In this document: positions 1-12,229 of the stretch, piece after piece
How the letters are laid out: each line of letters starts with the position of its first letter
Numbering within the stretch: the first letter of the stretch is position 1
Assembly (NCBI GenBank): GCA_003339415.1
Contig: PDHQ01000137.1
Location: 1-64,000 of the forward strand
Origin: Ophiocordyceps camponoti-saundersi (nom. inval.)
Lineage: Eukaryota > Ascomycota > Sordariomycetes > Hypocreales > Ophiocordycipitaceae
DNA: 64,000 bases
Reading direction: 5' to 3'
Made by a program: the position numbers and the translations under genes
The notes under the pieces: model-generated
The model's input: only the letters and a program-made list of their open reading frames with translations
What the model was told of the DNA's origin: nothing
The model's database searches: none

Positions 1-90
<90 letters not shown>
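1..90. repeat. (ATT)n microsatellite
   Basis: Thirty uninterrupted ATT units start at the first base, so the true length is unknown and the array continues beyond the window. It is followed by unique AT-rich DNA. Confidence 0.98.
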
Positions 91-91
<1 letters not shown>

Positions 92-780
92 GCTTAAAAG
101 ATTTTATTATATTATTCTTATAAGAATTTTAATTAGAAATATATTTAAAAATATAAGACTTTTAATTTACTATATATAATATAATATAAAATTTTAACTA
201 AATATAAAATAATATTAATTAAGAAATAATAAATTATATTAAAGTTAATTAATTTAAATATATTTTAAAAAATATTATTAAAATTTAATATATTTTTAAT
301 TTAAATTTATTAAAATTAAAGCTAAAGCTAAAAATAAAGCTAAAAGCGGAGAATAAGGTAGTAGCTTAAACGCTAATTTTTATTATATTAATATTAAAAA
401 GTAAATTAAATTAATAATTAGAGAAAATAAGGAAAAAGTAAATAAAGTTAAGGGGGCGGGCGGAGTAAAGGAGGTAAGCGGTATAAAAAAAGGTAAGGAA
501 AAGTAAAAAGCGGGGGAGATAGAGGCTAGGAAGGTAATAGAGGAGGAGTTAAAGCCTAAGCTAAACCTTATCTAAATATTAAAATTATCTTTTATAGAGT
601 CCGCGTTAATAGCGTTAAAGCGTATAGCGAAAAGTAATAATAATAGCTTAGAAGATAAGCTTATAAGGGTTAGAGGTATTATTAGGCGTAGAAGATAAGG
701 TAAAGAGCGGGGTGGGAAAAAAGGTAAGAAAGCTAAGCGGGCTAAGTAAGGCTAAGTAGAGTAAGGAGCGGAGTTAGGAG
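91..780. other. AT-rich stretch with a purine-rich part; no gene seen
   Basis: No recognisable gene or element. Roughly 430-780 is rich in G and A on the + strand (runs such as GGGGGCGGGCGGAG near 450), which contrasts with the AT-only DNA before it. GpG and GpA are not substrates of CpA-directed mutation, so this may simply be a purine-rich tract that RIP could not change. No frame stays open for long. Confidence 0.5.
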
Positions 781-1555
781 TAAAGTATAAAAAATATAAC
801 TTTTAATAGTTAAGTATACTTTTTTTTAAAAAAATATAAAGCTATTTTAAATTAAACTAAAGCTAATAAATAATATTTTAAAATATTATTATAATATTAT
901 TATTAAGTAATTTCTTTATTATAAAAGCTTAGCTTTACTTATAAAATTTATAATTAATATTTATTATAATTACTTTAAAGCTTTAAACTTAAAGTAAAGT
1001 AATTATAAAGTTAAAGTAAATTATAAGTTATTACTTATATTATTTAAAAACTTATTTTTTAATAGTTTTTTTTAGCGCTTTAGCTATAACTATAGCTTAT
1101 ATTAAAAAAGTTTTACTCCCCTTAAAATTATAAGAAAAAAGGAAATTATAGCTATAATAGCTAAGAAGATATTATTAACTAATAAAGTTAAAATAAAAAA
1201 AGCACCTCCCTAAACTTTTTTAAACTCTGCTACTTATTTAATAATTACTTATATAAAAATAAAAATATTTCCTAAAATAATCTTATTAATATTTACTTTA
1301 GCTTTTAATAAAGTAATAAATATAATAAACTTTTAAGTTTAAAATTATTATAATTTAAAGTAAAGCTATATTTTAAGTAAAAAATTTTTATAATTATAAT
1401 TAACTTATATAGCGTCGCCTTCCCTTTTAGAGTTATTTTAAATATAATTAATTATCGCTATAAGGTAATAAAAGGAGCGGAGTCCGCTTATAATATAAAA
1501 ATAAAAAGTTTATACTTATATTATTATAAGTATAAAATTCTTAAAATATATAAAA
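780..1555 (+). repeat. R1 repeat, partial copy 1
   Basis: This stretch matches the right part of the R1 copies at about 15870-16660 and 31670-32410 in the same orientation, including the shared stretch ending in AAAATATATAAAAGTTA. The left part of R1 is missing. The cryptic R1 reading frame would lie on the - strand here and is full of TAA/TAG. Ends are approximate. Confidence 0.75.
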
Positions 1556-1964
1556 GTTAATATAAATATTAATATTAAATTATAAAGTATTATAATATAT
1601 ATTAATATATACTTTTTTTATAATAATATATACTTTACTTTTTTTATTAAGAATTTAGCTTATATTTACCTTTTTATAATAAAAGTTTACTATTACTTTT
1701 ACTTTAATAACTTTTAAACCTTAGCTTAACTTACTTTAAACTTATTATTATAACTTAGCAGACTAGTATAAAGCTTATTATAGCACCCTCTCCTTACTTA
1801 TTATTTTTACTTTATTAGCTACTAACTACTTAGTAAAGAGTTTTCTTTTAAGCTTAGCTTAGTTTTTCCCCTTTTTTTATTTTTTATATACTTAGATAGT
1901 TTATAAGTTTTTAATATAATATAATATATATATATATATAATTAACTTTTCACGAAAACGGGAT
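1556..1964. other. AT-rich spacer between R1 and the LINE 5' end
   Basis: No gene or known element recognised. It contains a short (TA)n run near 1925-1940 just before the LINE 5' end. Confidence 0.4.
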
Positions 1965-2149
1965 AGGACCCGTTACTTAATCTTTCGCTTTTTATTATAT
2001 ATTTATTATTAAAAAGGAGTTAATAGCGCCTATAGCGGCTTTAGCCGGGGCCTAAGGGGCAGGCGACGCGCCTATAATCGTAGATAGGGGTGCGTAGGGA
2101 CTAGGATAGTCCCTATAATACCCTTAGTCTAGCTAAAGATAATATAATA

Positions 2150-3455
2150 ATAGCGTTAGAATAGGAGAAGAAGCGGAGTAAGTACGGGACCTTTATAATA
2201 GTAATATAAAAGAAGCTTATAATAAACTAGCTGCGGTAATACTTACCGTAGCGTTCTCTAACGCTTAGAATATCGTAATAGCTCTTAAAGCTAAACTTTA
2301 TAAGAAATTTATAACTTTTTTAAATTAGAATATTACCTAACTTTTACCTAAAATTACTAAGTTAATTAAAAAAATAGTTACTTAAGCTATATAAAAAGTA
2401 CTTTTATAAACTATTAGCTTTAATATTAGTTTAACTTAGCTATTATAAGCTTTTATAGCTATTATTAGTAATATAATAGTTAAACTTATCCTTAGTTACT
2501 TCGATAGAGAAATTACTATATTTATAAAAAATATTATAATTAACGTAAATACCTTATAGCTAACTTTATAAAAAATTATATAGGCCGCGAATATAGCTTT
2601 AAAATATAAGGCTATATTAGCTATAAGATAACTTCTTAATAAAGATATAGTAGTTATATTTTATTCGAAATATAAAAGATAAGTAAGCTTAGTTAAGTAA
2701 ATCCTTATTATTTTTAGTAAGGGGGCGGTTTATAGCTAGAAAACTTTCTTTATTATAGTAAAGAGAGTATAAGTAAGGGCCGCTTATAGCGATTAAGATA
2801 TACTCTTATAGTAAATTAAGAAATATAATAAGGTTAATATTACCTAAGTTTAAGCGCTCTAGCTTTATAATAAGAAAGCTACGCGTATTTATATTATCTT
2901 AAAAATTACTAATATAATAAATATTAATAAACTTATATAAAATAACCTAATTATAAATATAAAAATCTCCCGCGTAGAAGTTTATAATAACGTAATATAA
3001 CCTTAATAATATTACTAATATTACTAATATAAGTATATAGCGAAATATTACTAAAAGTAGCTATATTACGGAATATATATAGCTATAGCGTACTTAGAAA
3101 AGGAGAGCGTATATTTAGCCCTTGCTAAAACTAATATTAAAAACTATATTTTATATAAGGGGAACTACGCCTTATAATCCTAAAACTACCTTACCGTAAA
3201 AATATACTAAAACTAAATATATAGTAACTATATATATTAACCTTATAAGTTTTAGAATTACTCCTAGCTAACTTAATCCTAAACTAGTAATAGCTTTACT
3301 AAGGTTTAGTTTTAGAAGTAGTCGCGTATAGCTCTTATATAGTTATAAGCTATACTCCGCTTTAATATAAATAATAAGCCCGCCCCGGCACCGAAAAAAA
3401 GCTAAGGCGGGAGTAGCGTTACCCCCGGACTTTATAATAGATAGGGTAGCGGTAA
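2150..3455 (+). pseudogene. Tad1-like LINE ORF1 (gag-like, zinc knuckles), 5' part
   Basis: In ancestral form this frame would give an RNA-binding ORF1 protein for LINE particle assembly. The middle section reads as the typical Tad-family ORF1 pattern, with a repeated ...KKIV.AI.KVL... region at about 2360-2410. At 3010-3051 the frame shows Tyr-x-x-Tyr-x-x-Tyr-Lys-Tyr-Ile-Ala-Lys-Tyr-Tyr, the expected product of TpG-to-TpA change in a CxxCxxxGHIAKxC knuckle; a second Cys-rich motif follows at about 3140-3190. The end before Copia-1 is rich in Pro, Gly and Ser. Many TAA/TAG stand where Gln/Trp would be. The start codon could not be decided because ATG is itself destroyed by RIP (ATG to ATA). 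Confidence 0.75.
3451..3455. repeat. Target-site duplication GGTAA, left copy (Copia-1)
   Basis: GGTAA directly precedes the left LTR and recurs at 8768-8772 directly after the right LTR. A 5-bp duplication is the expected product of an LTR-retrotransposon integrase. Confidence 0.95.
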
Positions 3456-3619
3456 TATTAAGGCACGCACGCTATTATAGATCGGGCAGTATTATTACTA
3501 ATACTAAGTCTAACTTTAGTAGCCCCTCTATACTAATTTAGTATAGCTAATATACTAACTTAACTAGGCTTAAGCCCTAAGTAAGGCATAGCTTAGACTA
3601 TAAGGTATATTATATAATA
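3456..3619 (-). repeat. Copia-1 3' LTR (164 bp)
   Basis: Near-identical to 8604-8767 and to both Copia-2 LTRs. The terminal TG...CA is now TA...TA (TATTAAGG at the left, TATAATA at the right), as RIP predicts. The GGCACGCACGC segment near the left end keeps its CpA sites in all four LTRs. Confidence 0.95.
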
Positions 3620-3630
3620 CCGCCCCTAAG
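3620..3630 (-). other. Polypurine tract of Copia-1
   Basis: CCGCCCCTAAG follows the 3' LTR on the + strand, so the - strand reads CTTAGGGGCGG directly upstream of the 3' LTR. This is the expected place and composition of the primer for plus-strand DNA synthesis. The same bases follow the Copia-2 3' LTR at 22811-22821. Confidence 0.65.
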
Positions 3631-3639
3631 GCTAGGCAG

Positions 3640-6600
3640 GCTAAAGAATAACTATCGTAATATTATTTCTTAGTATTTAAGCTACTAGAGCCGCCCCTAT
3701 TCCTTAGCATAGCTAAATTTAGCTAGCGTATAAACTACTAATACTTATTTACTTATAAACTTTTCGTTAGGCCGTCTATAATTATATTTTCTATACCTAT
3801 TTATTATAAATTAAAAAAGCCTATCTAATACTTTTAGATAATCTATTTATATTATAAATTAATATACCTTATATATACTTTATTAAGTAGGTTAATTATA
3901 GCTAACTTCGCGTTCTAACTATTAGTAAATATTATAAAAGGCTTCTTTTATTTATAGCCGGTATCTTAAATAATATTAGAGAGCTAGATCGTTATAAGCT
4001 TAGCAGGCGTAAGGGCTATAAATTCGGCCTTTATATTACTTATAGTAATAAGAGTCTAACGCTTTAAGCGCTATATAATAAAGCTACTAGCGAGGAAGAT
4101 AATAAACCCGGCCGTTAAGGCGCGGGTTACTTAATCGTCCGCGAATAATACGTCGGAATAGACGCGAAGCTAAAGGTCCTTACTATAAGCTACTCCTCTA
4201 AAAGTAATACTAAGAGAAAGCGTGCCGCGTAGATAGCGGAAAAGATACTTTATCGTAGCTAGATAAGCGTAAGTTATATAGGAATTTACCTCCGATAGCT
4301 TCTTTATACTATACGTAATATTAAGCCTTATATTTAGGGCTAGCTAATTTAGGCTACTTATTTATTTCTATTATATTATAGCCTTTATTACGATTTTAGC
4401 CTTTTTCTAATTATAAGGAATTATATACTTCGTTAGCTACGGCGTTTTCGTAAGCTTTAAATTATCGGTATTAAATAGCTTAAGAATCTTATAAGCGAAG
4501 GAAGTTTAATATACTCGAATAGTGCAGGCCTTATAATCGCGATCGAACTCTAAGCTAAGGAATTCCTAAAATTCGCTAAGGTACTTAACTTTATATAATT
4601 CGTTAAGAATTACGGCCTTATTATTAATCTATACTTATATCGGTATAGTAAGGAGGATATTATCTATATAAAAAATAAGGAGGCTACTATTTATATAATA
4701 ATAAAGGTATAACTTAGAGTCGAGTTATTTAAATCCGCAATTTACTAGATTTTTAGCTATACGCTCGAATTACTAGCGCGGCGAGGCTTAATAGTTATAA
4801 AAGGCCCTTTTTAGGCAGTAAACGCGCCCTAACTTATCCTTAAAGCTATAAAGCTACTTAATAAAAATATTTTTATCTAATTTAGCGTTAATAAAGGTAT
4901 TTATAATATTAAACTTAGCTTATTTAAGGTTTTATATTATAATAAGTATAAGGAAGATTCTAACGGATAATTAATACGCTATTATTATATATAAATCTTT
5001 AATAGGTTAATTTATAAGATTATAATCTTCGCGAATAACTTAGCGGGCCTTTACTATCGGATCTACGCTTTTAATTAGCTTCTCTATAAATATTTAACGC
5101 TTTAGAAAGGTTTTAGTATCGTAAGGCTTAGGAATAAGCTCCTAAGCGCCCTTTTAATATAGCTTATTAAGTTCTTTCCTTATTACGGGTACCTAATATT
5201 TATCGAATTCGGGTAGCTTCTTCGTAGTATAATAATTACTTAAGGTATAACTTATAAAGGTTTCTATAGCTAAAGCTAAAAGAATTATTATAAGCGCCTA
5301 ATTAATATATTCGTTCTTATTAGCGAAGGAAACGTATAGCGAAGAGAGTTTAAAAACGCTAGCTAAATTAGCTTATATAAGCCTCTTCGAACGTCTTATT
5401 AGCTTAGTGCCGTAAATCTTTTCCGTTAAATAACGCTTATAGTATTATTATATTAATTCTATTAAGGTAGAAGATAGGGTTAACGCCTTACGCTCCCGTA
5501 AATATTAAAAAGGTCGTTTCTTAAATATTAAGTTAGTTAGCTAAAGATTTTATAAGTTACTAGCTAATTTATTAGAATTATTATAATTATTAATATCGTA
5601 AACTTAGCCGCTAGGAAAATTTAAGGTTATAGGCGCTATCGGTAGTAGTTATACCTCTTTATTAATTTCCTTAATTAATTAAAGAAGTATATTCCTATCG
5701 AAAAACGGGCGCGGTGCCTCTCTACCTTAATAAGGCATAAGATTCGGTAAAAGAAGGTATAAAAAGTTTCCTTTAGGCGTTTTAAAACGCTCTTTTAATA
5801 ACCTTATAAATTCCTCTTAAATATTTAAATTCGATATATCTAATAATCTAGCTATAGTAATTAAATATTTCCTTAATTATTTTTTAATATTTAATATATT
5901 AAAGGACTATAAAATATTAATACCGCTAGTTTAGCTATAGGAAGTTTTCTCTTTCTCCCTATAAGGAAAAATAATAAGTTTAAATTCGATAATTTTACCT
6001 TTTTCTTCTAAATAAGCTTTAAATTCGACTAATAAGTCCTCTTTAATAGTAAGGGCACTAGCATAATTAATAAAGCGTATATCTCGTATATAAATAATAA
6101 TCTCTTAATTAGGAAGCTAAATTTTAAAAATATAGCTATATAGGCTTTTAATACCGATAAGATAACCTTTCTAAGCTTAAGGAGCTATTTTTTTAGACCT
6201 TACGATTTTCTCTTTTAGCTTTATTATATATACCGTATAACCCTAAGCGTAAAGGTAGCTAATATTATATTTATAGGGCAAATTAAGCGTTTTTATAACC
6301 CTCTTAAGAGGGCTATCTTTACCTCTTATAAGTAGTAAATTTAATATATATACTATTATCGATATATAATATAGCTATAAGGTTACGGGAAGCTTAACGT
6401 ATAAGTAAATAGCCTTAGCTATTATTAATAAGGTCCTACTAGCCCTCTCTATAAGGCTATTTTACTATAAATTATATAAAGTCGAATAGTATAAAATAAA
6501 GCTATCTTAAAAAGCTTAGGCCTTAATCGCCTTACTCTTAAACTCCTATACGTTATTAAAAGCTATTATAGCTATAGGAATCCCTCCTAAAAAGGCGTTA

Positions 6601-8560
6601 ACTTATTATTTCTAACCGCGAAGAAGATTATAAGCCTGCCCTTTTAAGGTAATAGCTATTATTTAGTAGAATCTCGTAAAGGCGTTAATTCTATATAGAG
6701 AATAGCGGGCACCGCTATTACTAGGCGGATTATACTTAATAATATCCTAAAAAACGATATTAAGGAATCTTAAAAGCCTAGCTAGCGAATCCTTACTAAT
6801 TATAATATCTACCTTAGCGAATTAATAAGCCTTATACGAGAAGCTTTTAATAGTCTTTTTATTAATTAAAATCCTTACTTTCTAATAAGCTAGGGTTACT
6901 TTATCCTTATTAATATATATAAGGCGCTTATATATAATAGTAAAATTAGCCTTTAAGCCCTTCCTTAGCGATTTATATAATAAAGTAATAAATACTTTAA
7001 TTATAGTTTAATTACCGCTTATAGCGGCTATACTAATAACTTAAAGTTAATTATTAAAGCGGTAAATATACTCTTTAGTGCCTCTTATAATAAGGAAATT
7101 TATCTTAAAGTTAGCGATAACGCCCTTTTCCTTTAAAACGCTTATATTTATTAAATTCGCTTAAATATTAAGATAATAGAAGGCCTACGATAAAATTATC
7201 GAATTACTATTAGGTAGATTTATCTTAATTTTACCCTCTCCCTAAAGCTAAAAATCTCCGCTATTAGTAGCGCGGAAAAGGTTAATAACGGTATTCTTAT
7301 AAATTTTAATAAATTACTTTAAATTATTAAAAATATAGCCTCCGGCTTTAAAATTATATATAATATTATCTTATTTAACGCCGTAGCTAGTAGCTATTAG
7401 TTTATATATCTATCTAGCTTTTATAATAGCTTCTAATACTATAATTTATTTCTATTAATATTAATCTCTTAAAAGTAAGCGTAGCTTTAGGTATAACTTT
7501 TAGTAATTTTCTTCTTTATAAAGCTTATTACTCTTAGAAATAAAGTATTTATAATTAAGATATCGTCCTTTTTAGCTTTCTTAAGCGGGAGAAGAGGCTT
7601 TACTATTATAATTTCCGTAGCTACGGCCTTTACCGCGGCCTTAACCTTTTCCTTAGCTATTATCTCGCTTTTCTTCTTATTTTTTCGTATTCTAATTTAC
7701 GGAAAAGGTATCTTTCTTTTTATTATCGATAAGCTTAGCGTAATTCTAGAAAAAACCTAGGACCTTATCCTTTATTAGGGGCTTTTATTTAGCTAGCTTA
7801 TATATCTAATCTTTATATTAGGAAAATATAACGGTTTTAATAGCGTTAATTATAGCACTAATAAACTATTCCTTATAAGGTTCTTTTATTATAATATAAA
7901 ATTAACTTTATAGGAGATTAAGGCGTTATATAAAAGTACCGAATATTATAAAGTTCTCCGCCTTTATAATATATATTTCCTTTATAATTAATAAGAAAAT
8001 AACTCTCGGAGCTATATTATATTTTTTCTTAATAGCTATAAAAGTTTAATATATTAATTAACTTAAATTCTAACTATTATTATAAATTCCGAGGATTATC
8101 GTAAGCTCGTAATAATATATAATAAGATAACGGTAATAGACTTCCTTATCTTACTATTTCTTTATAGCCGTAATATTCGTATTTATAAGTTTACCGCTAT
8201 TAGGCTTATTAATATATTAAAGTAAGCGAAATTACTTAATTATTATTTTAATTAATATCTCCTAATATTATTAATTCTCTTAGCCTTTTAGCTTTTTTAT
8301 ATTAGCTAAAATCGCTCCTATTTTTATATTTTTTAATAAGGTTATCGTAATTTTCTTTTATAGCTTAAATAAGCTCCTTATTACCTAAATAGGTAATATT
8401 TTCCTTAGCGAGGCTTATCTTAGCTTTTCTTAGCTAAAATAGTCTTCTATAAACTAAGTTAGGTATATTACTTACTTAAAATAATAATATTAGTAATATA
8501 ATAGTATTTACTATAGCTAAGCGGATCCTAAATAGGATCTCTTATAAGGAATATTAATTA
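3640..8560 (-). pseudogene. Copia-1 gag-pol polyprotein, disabled
   Basis: Former single polyprotein of a copia element (Gag, protease, integrase, reverse transcriptase, RNase H). On the - strand the clearest motifs are the RT catalytic box at 4656-4670, read Tyr-Ile-Asp-Asn-Ile (from YVDDI by RIP), and the region after integrase at about 6075-6195, read ...KGYLIGI...IWLPN.EII..RDI.F..., which is the conserved GYLVGY...RDVxF segment of copia Pol. A Gag zinc-knuckle relic is likely at about 7720-7760 (NYAKLIDNKKKD, compare NCxKxGHxKKDC). Stops at former Gln/Trp codons occur throughout. Domain edges between these motifs were not resolved. Confidence 0.85.
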
Positions 8561-8586
8561 TTATTATAAAAAACGCGTAATTTAGC

Positions 8587-8603
8587 GTAACGAGCGTATA
8601 ACC
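8587..8603 (-). other. Primer-binding site of Copia-1, probably half-tRNA type
   Basis: Directly inside the 5' LTR the - strand reads GGTTATACGCTCGTTAC. Copia elements often prime with an internal fragment of initiator tRNA-Met, whose complement starts GGTTATG-; this site resembles that after TpG-to-TpA change. The Copia-2 site at 27781-27797 is nearly the same. The tRNA match is inferred, not compared with a real tRNA. Confidence 0.5.
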
Positions 8604-8767
8604 TATTAAGGCACGCACGCTATTATAAATCGGGTAGTATTATTACTAATACTAAGTCTAACTTTAGTAGCCCCTCTATACTAATTTAGTATAGCTAATA
8701 TACTAACCTAACCGGGCTTAAGCCCTGAGTAGGGCATAGCTTAGACTATAAGGTATATTATATAATA
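8604..8767 (-). repeat. Copia-1 5' LTR (164 bp)
   Basis: Same length and nearly the same sequence as 3456-3619; differences are mostly transitions. It lies at the 5' end of the element because the coding frame is on the - strand. Confidence 0.95.
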
Positions 8768-8772
8768 GGTAA
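8768..8772. repeat. Target-site duplication GGTAA, right copy (Copia-1)
   Basis: Exact match to 3451-3455. Confidence 0.95.
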
Positions 8773-8880
8773 AGCTTAGGGAACTTATCCTCCCCCTCCT
8801 ACCCTTTCCCCCTTTATTATACCCTCCTCCGCCCCCTCCCCCGCCCCTTTTTCCGCCCCCTCCTTTACCTTAATATAATC
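8773..8880 (+). pseudogene. Tad1-like LINE ORF1, proline-rich C-terminal remnant
   Basis: Continuation of ORF1 after Copia-1. One frame reads a run of Pro, Ser and Ala (CCC/CCT/TCC/GCC codons, about 8791-8870). CpC and CpT are not RIP targets, so this low-complexity segment kept its C residues and stands out as a C-rich island. It lies just before ORF2. Confidence 0.55.
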
Positions 8881-8899
8881 GTAAACTTTTACCTCCTTT

Positions 8900-11800
8900 A
8901 CTCTTAATAAAGATTAAAACCTTTTTTTAAAATATATAAAAATATAACTATTTTATTTATACCGCGCTTTATAGCCTTATTAGCTATAATTTTATTTATT
9001 TATAAGAATTATAGCGTAACTAATTCGGACGCTCTCCGCTTCCCGGTATCTTACTATATAAATTTATAAACTCTAATAACTAAGTAATTTTTTATATTTA
9101 TAAATAACTAAACCTCTCCTTTTAAATATTTTTTATTATACTTAATATAGCTTCTATCTTTTTCTATATTATACCCTTATTATAAATTATATCTATTTAC
9201 TTACTTTTATTAGTAATTTAGTTTAGCTTTTTCTTATAGCGTAACTTTCTTTACCTTAACCTAACTCTAATAGCTACGTTTTTATATAGCGATTTTAACC
9301 TCTATTACCCCTTATAAAATTACTATAAAAGGTCCTCTCCTAAAATAGCTAACTTTCTCGATTTTATAATTAGCCTCTATTTTAGATTTATTACGCTTTT
9401 AAGCGAAGTTACTTAGGAAATATATAATAAATAAACTAGTATTATTAACTTAGCCTAAGCTACGCTAAATTACCGCGCGATATACTAAGGAAATAACCTT
9501 AACCTTATTAGCTCTAACTATATTCCGTAAGTTATTTATATAAATACTAACCTCCGCTTTAATATTATACTAACTAAAATCTAGTATTTTTTCTACTTAG
9601 ATATACTTATAGCTAAAGTATAAAATTAACTTAAGCTTAAACTATATTATATTTTTATATTTAAAAACTTAGAAAAAATAATTACCTTATTATATAAATA
9701 GCTAAAAATAATAATAAAGATTACGATACTATTACGCGTTCGTATATACTTTATAATATAAAACTAGTAAAATTAAGTAATAGTAGCTATTATAATAGCT
9801 ACTAAGTAGGCCTAAAAATATTAAAAAGCTAACTTTACTAATTTTTACTAATAAAATTATTAAGAAATAATAAAAATATAAAAATTTATAATTAACGCGG
9901 CCTACTATAATACCTAGCGCGATTTCCTTAATAATATTTTAATAAACTTAGTAATATTTTAAATAATAAAATATTAAGCCTAGCTCCGGAGCTAGGCCTC
10001 GCTAGAGCTTATATATATATTAATATTATAAAAAAGCCCCGACTTAAACTTAATATTTACCTTCTTAGATAAAGCGATTTTACTTAGCTAGTAATTCTTC
10101 TTTACTCTTACCGCCTTAGCTCCTCCTTTTACTTTAAATAAACTTTCCTTTTCTTTTTATATTAAATATTTAATTATTACTAATAATATTTACTTTACCT
10201 TTTTCTTAATCGCCTTATAGAAATCCGCTAGCCCTAATAAGATCTTAGTTAGGTTTCTTAAAAAATATAAACCCCTCCTTATCTAAGTTTTCTAAAAAAT
10301 CTTCTAAGGTTATATTAATAGCGGCTATTTCCTATTACGATTTAAAGCTTTTAATATTATAATTATTTATAAAGTAAGTAAATTACTAGCTATATATTAT
10401 ACCTTAGGCGGGTATAAGCTAATTTTACTTCTTAATATAATAAGGAAAGTTTTAGAAATAATTATCGCTAGGAAAATAATATCTATAATAAAAATAGCTA
10501 ATATCCTCCTAAATAGCTAAATAGGTAATAAGCTATAACGCTTTACTAATACTATAATTTTTATATTTACTAAAACTATTAAAACTATTTAAAATTAAAG
10601 CGGTATTATTTTACTTTTTTTACTAAATTTTACCGAAGCTTTCGACTATATTTTTTATAATAAGCTAATAATTATTCTTAACTACTTAAGCTTTCCTAAA
10701 TAAGTTATAGCGTTTATTTATTCTTATCTTACTACTAAAACCTTATAACTTAAGTTTAACTATAAGCTTAATAACGCTTTCCTAATTTAATAAAAGGTCC
10801 CTTAAAATTCCCTTATATTATTAGTTTTTTTCTTATTATATATATCTTTATTATATTAATATTTAAACTTAGTAATTAGATTACTTATAATAAGCTTTAT
10901 TAATAATATTAATATACTTAGTATTAAATATAATAAAGCTTAAGTACTCCTCTAACTTAAGCGGGCGTAGTAAATTTATAAATAATAAGCCCTTAAGTAT
11001 AAAATAACCTTTTAGCTAGCTTAAAGTAAGTTAATATATTTTACGAAAGCTAGGAAAGCGGATATAACTTAGCTCTAGCTTAATATAAAGATAGTTTAGC
11101 TTACGTAGGAGGCGAGATTTTTAGGGGTCTAGCTATATTATAAATTTTAATAGAAATCTTACTTTTTAAAACTCGCTATTAAACTTAAGTACTAATACTT
11201 AGCTTTTATTAAAATTATTATTTTAATATAAAATTATATTTTATTAAAAATAAAGGAAATTTATATTAAAGCTATTAGATTAATAATTATATTCGGTATA
11301 TTTTAATTTACCTTACTTATATAATTAAGGGGGAAACTATATAGCCTTATTATAAAAGCGCTAGCTATAAAATAGTTTAAATACCTAAAAGTTATTACTA
11401 AAGCTTATAAGGCTACCCCTTTTTATTATATTAAAGTAAAAGCTTTTATCCCCCCCCTTAACTTATACCTTACTTACTAAATAGCTTATATTTATTACCG
11501 CCTTTAATATATAAGTATAGTAAACCTTATTTATATTATAGTAAAGAAAGCTGCTAAGTAAGTTAGATATAAGCGTAAAAGGCGCCCTTATTAACGGAGA
11601 TATTAAGTATTATAAGATTTAAAAGAATTTTATAAAATATAAACCGGACCTAAACTAAAAGCTAAACGTACGTAACGTAATTTTAATATTAAACTTTAAG
11701 AAAAGTAGCTCCTCTAATAATACTCCTAAGAAAGTAAGCTTAAGAAATATAAGTAATCTTATAGCTACTTTATTAATAAACCGCTATAGCTTAAGGCTAG

Positions 11801-12060
11801 GACCGCTTTATATATTTATAAAAGATTTCCTAAGTTTATTAATATAATACTTATATAACTTTAAACTAGATATATTAGGCTTAATTCCTTTCTCTAAGCT
11901 TATAAGGTCCTTAAGGTAATTTCGAGACGCTGCCCTTATAATAGTAGCGATAAAACTATACCGTATATTTTTCTTAACTATACTTTTACTTATAAAAATA
12001 GGCTACTCTTTAATATTAACTAGTAACTAATATAAAACTAGCGTAATTTTACTAAAACGC
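8900..12060 (+). pseudogene. Tad1-like LINE ORF2: APE endonuclease and reverse transcriptase, disabled
   Basis: Ancestral role: nick the target DNA and reverse-transcribe the element RNA at that nick. The endonuclease core is seen at 9279-9302 as Phe-Leu-Tyr-Ser-Asp-Phe-Asn-Leu (family form GDFNLHHP), followed by an ...ASxxTxxxxxIINLA.ATLN... region to about 9540. The RT catalytic box is at 10896-10910, read Phe-Ile-Asn-Asn-Ile (from FVDDI), followed by the usual ...FTKARK... and ...ARFLGV... segments at about 11040-11130. The C-terminal region (about 11830-11990) retains a ...SRRCP...PHIFLNC-like motif seen after RT in Tad1 elements. Trp, Gln and most Cys codons are converted. No RNase H was seen. 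Confidence 0.85.
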
Positions 12061-12229
12061 TTAATAACTTTTAATTTATAATTAGATTTATACGCTAGTT
12101 TTTTTCGCTTAAATAATTACGCTAATTTAACCTTATAATATTACTTTATAAAAATAAAATAAATAAAAGAGACGGGGCTTTTAGCCTTATAATAAATATA
12201 TAAAAACCGCTTTATAATAATAATCTTAT

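Larger units (their letters stand above)
3456..8767 (-). mobile_element. Copia-1: Ty1/copia LTR retrotransposon, RIP-inactivated
   Basis: A 5,312-bp element bounded by two 164-bp LTRs (3456-3619 and 8604-8767) and a perfect GGTAA duplication. Coding runs on the - strand: gag and a possible zinc knuckle near 7700, integrase, a GYL-type copia motif near 6075-6195, reverse transcriptase with the catalytic box at 4656-4670, then RNase H towards 3700. Since RT follows integrase, the order is copia, not gypsy. It sits inside the Tad1-like LINE between ORF1 and ORF2, so it is younger than that insertion. Copia-2 at 22647-27961 is the same family, 5,315 bp. No open frame survives. Confidence 0.95.
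1965..12170 (+). mobile_element. Tad1-like LINE (non-LTR retrotransposon), RIP-inactivated, split by Copia-1
   Basis: Two-ORF non-LTR retrotransposon on the + strand: a nucleic-acid-binding ORF1 with zinc knuckles (about 2150-3455), then ORF2 with APE-type endonuclease (about 8900-9560) and reverse transcriptase (about 10200-11300) plus a Tad-like C-terminal region to about 12050. Copia-1 with its GGTAA duplication separates ORF1 from most of the rest; without it the element would be about 4.9 kb, a usual size for Tad1-type LINEs. The 5' end is placed near 1965 because an inverted second copy at about 35020-35545 starts with the same GATAGGACCCGTTA segment. The 3' end is a rough estimate. Gln and Trp codons are almost all stops. 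No RNase H domain was recognised. Confidence 0.85.

Noticed and set aside
8790..8870. C-rich tract as a regulatory element or G-quadruplex
   Set aside because: It is read in frame as the proline-rich end of LINE ORF1; CpC and CpT survive RIP, which explains why it stands out.
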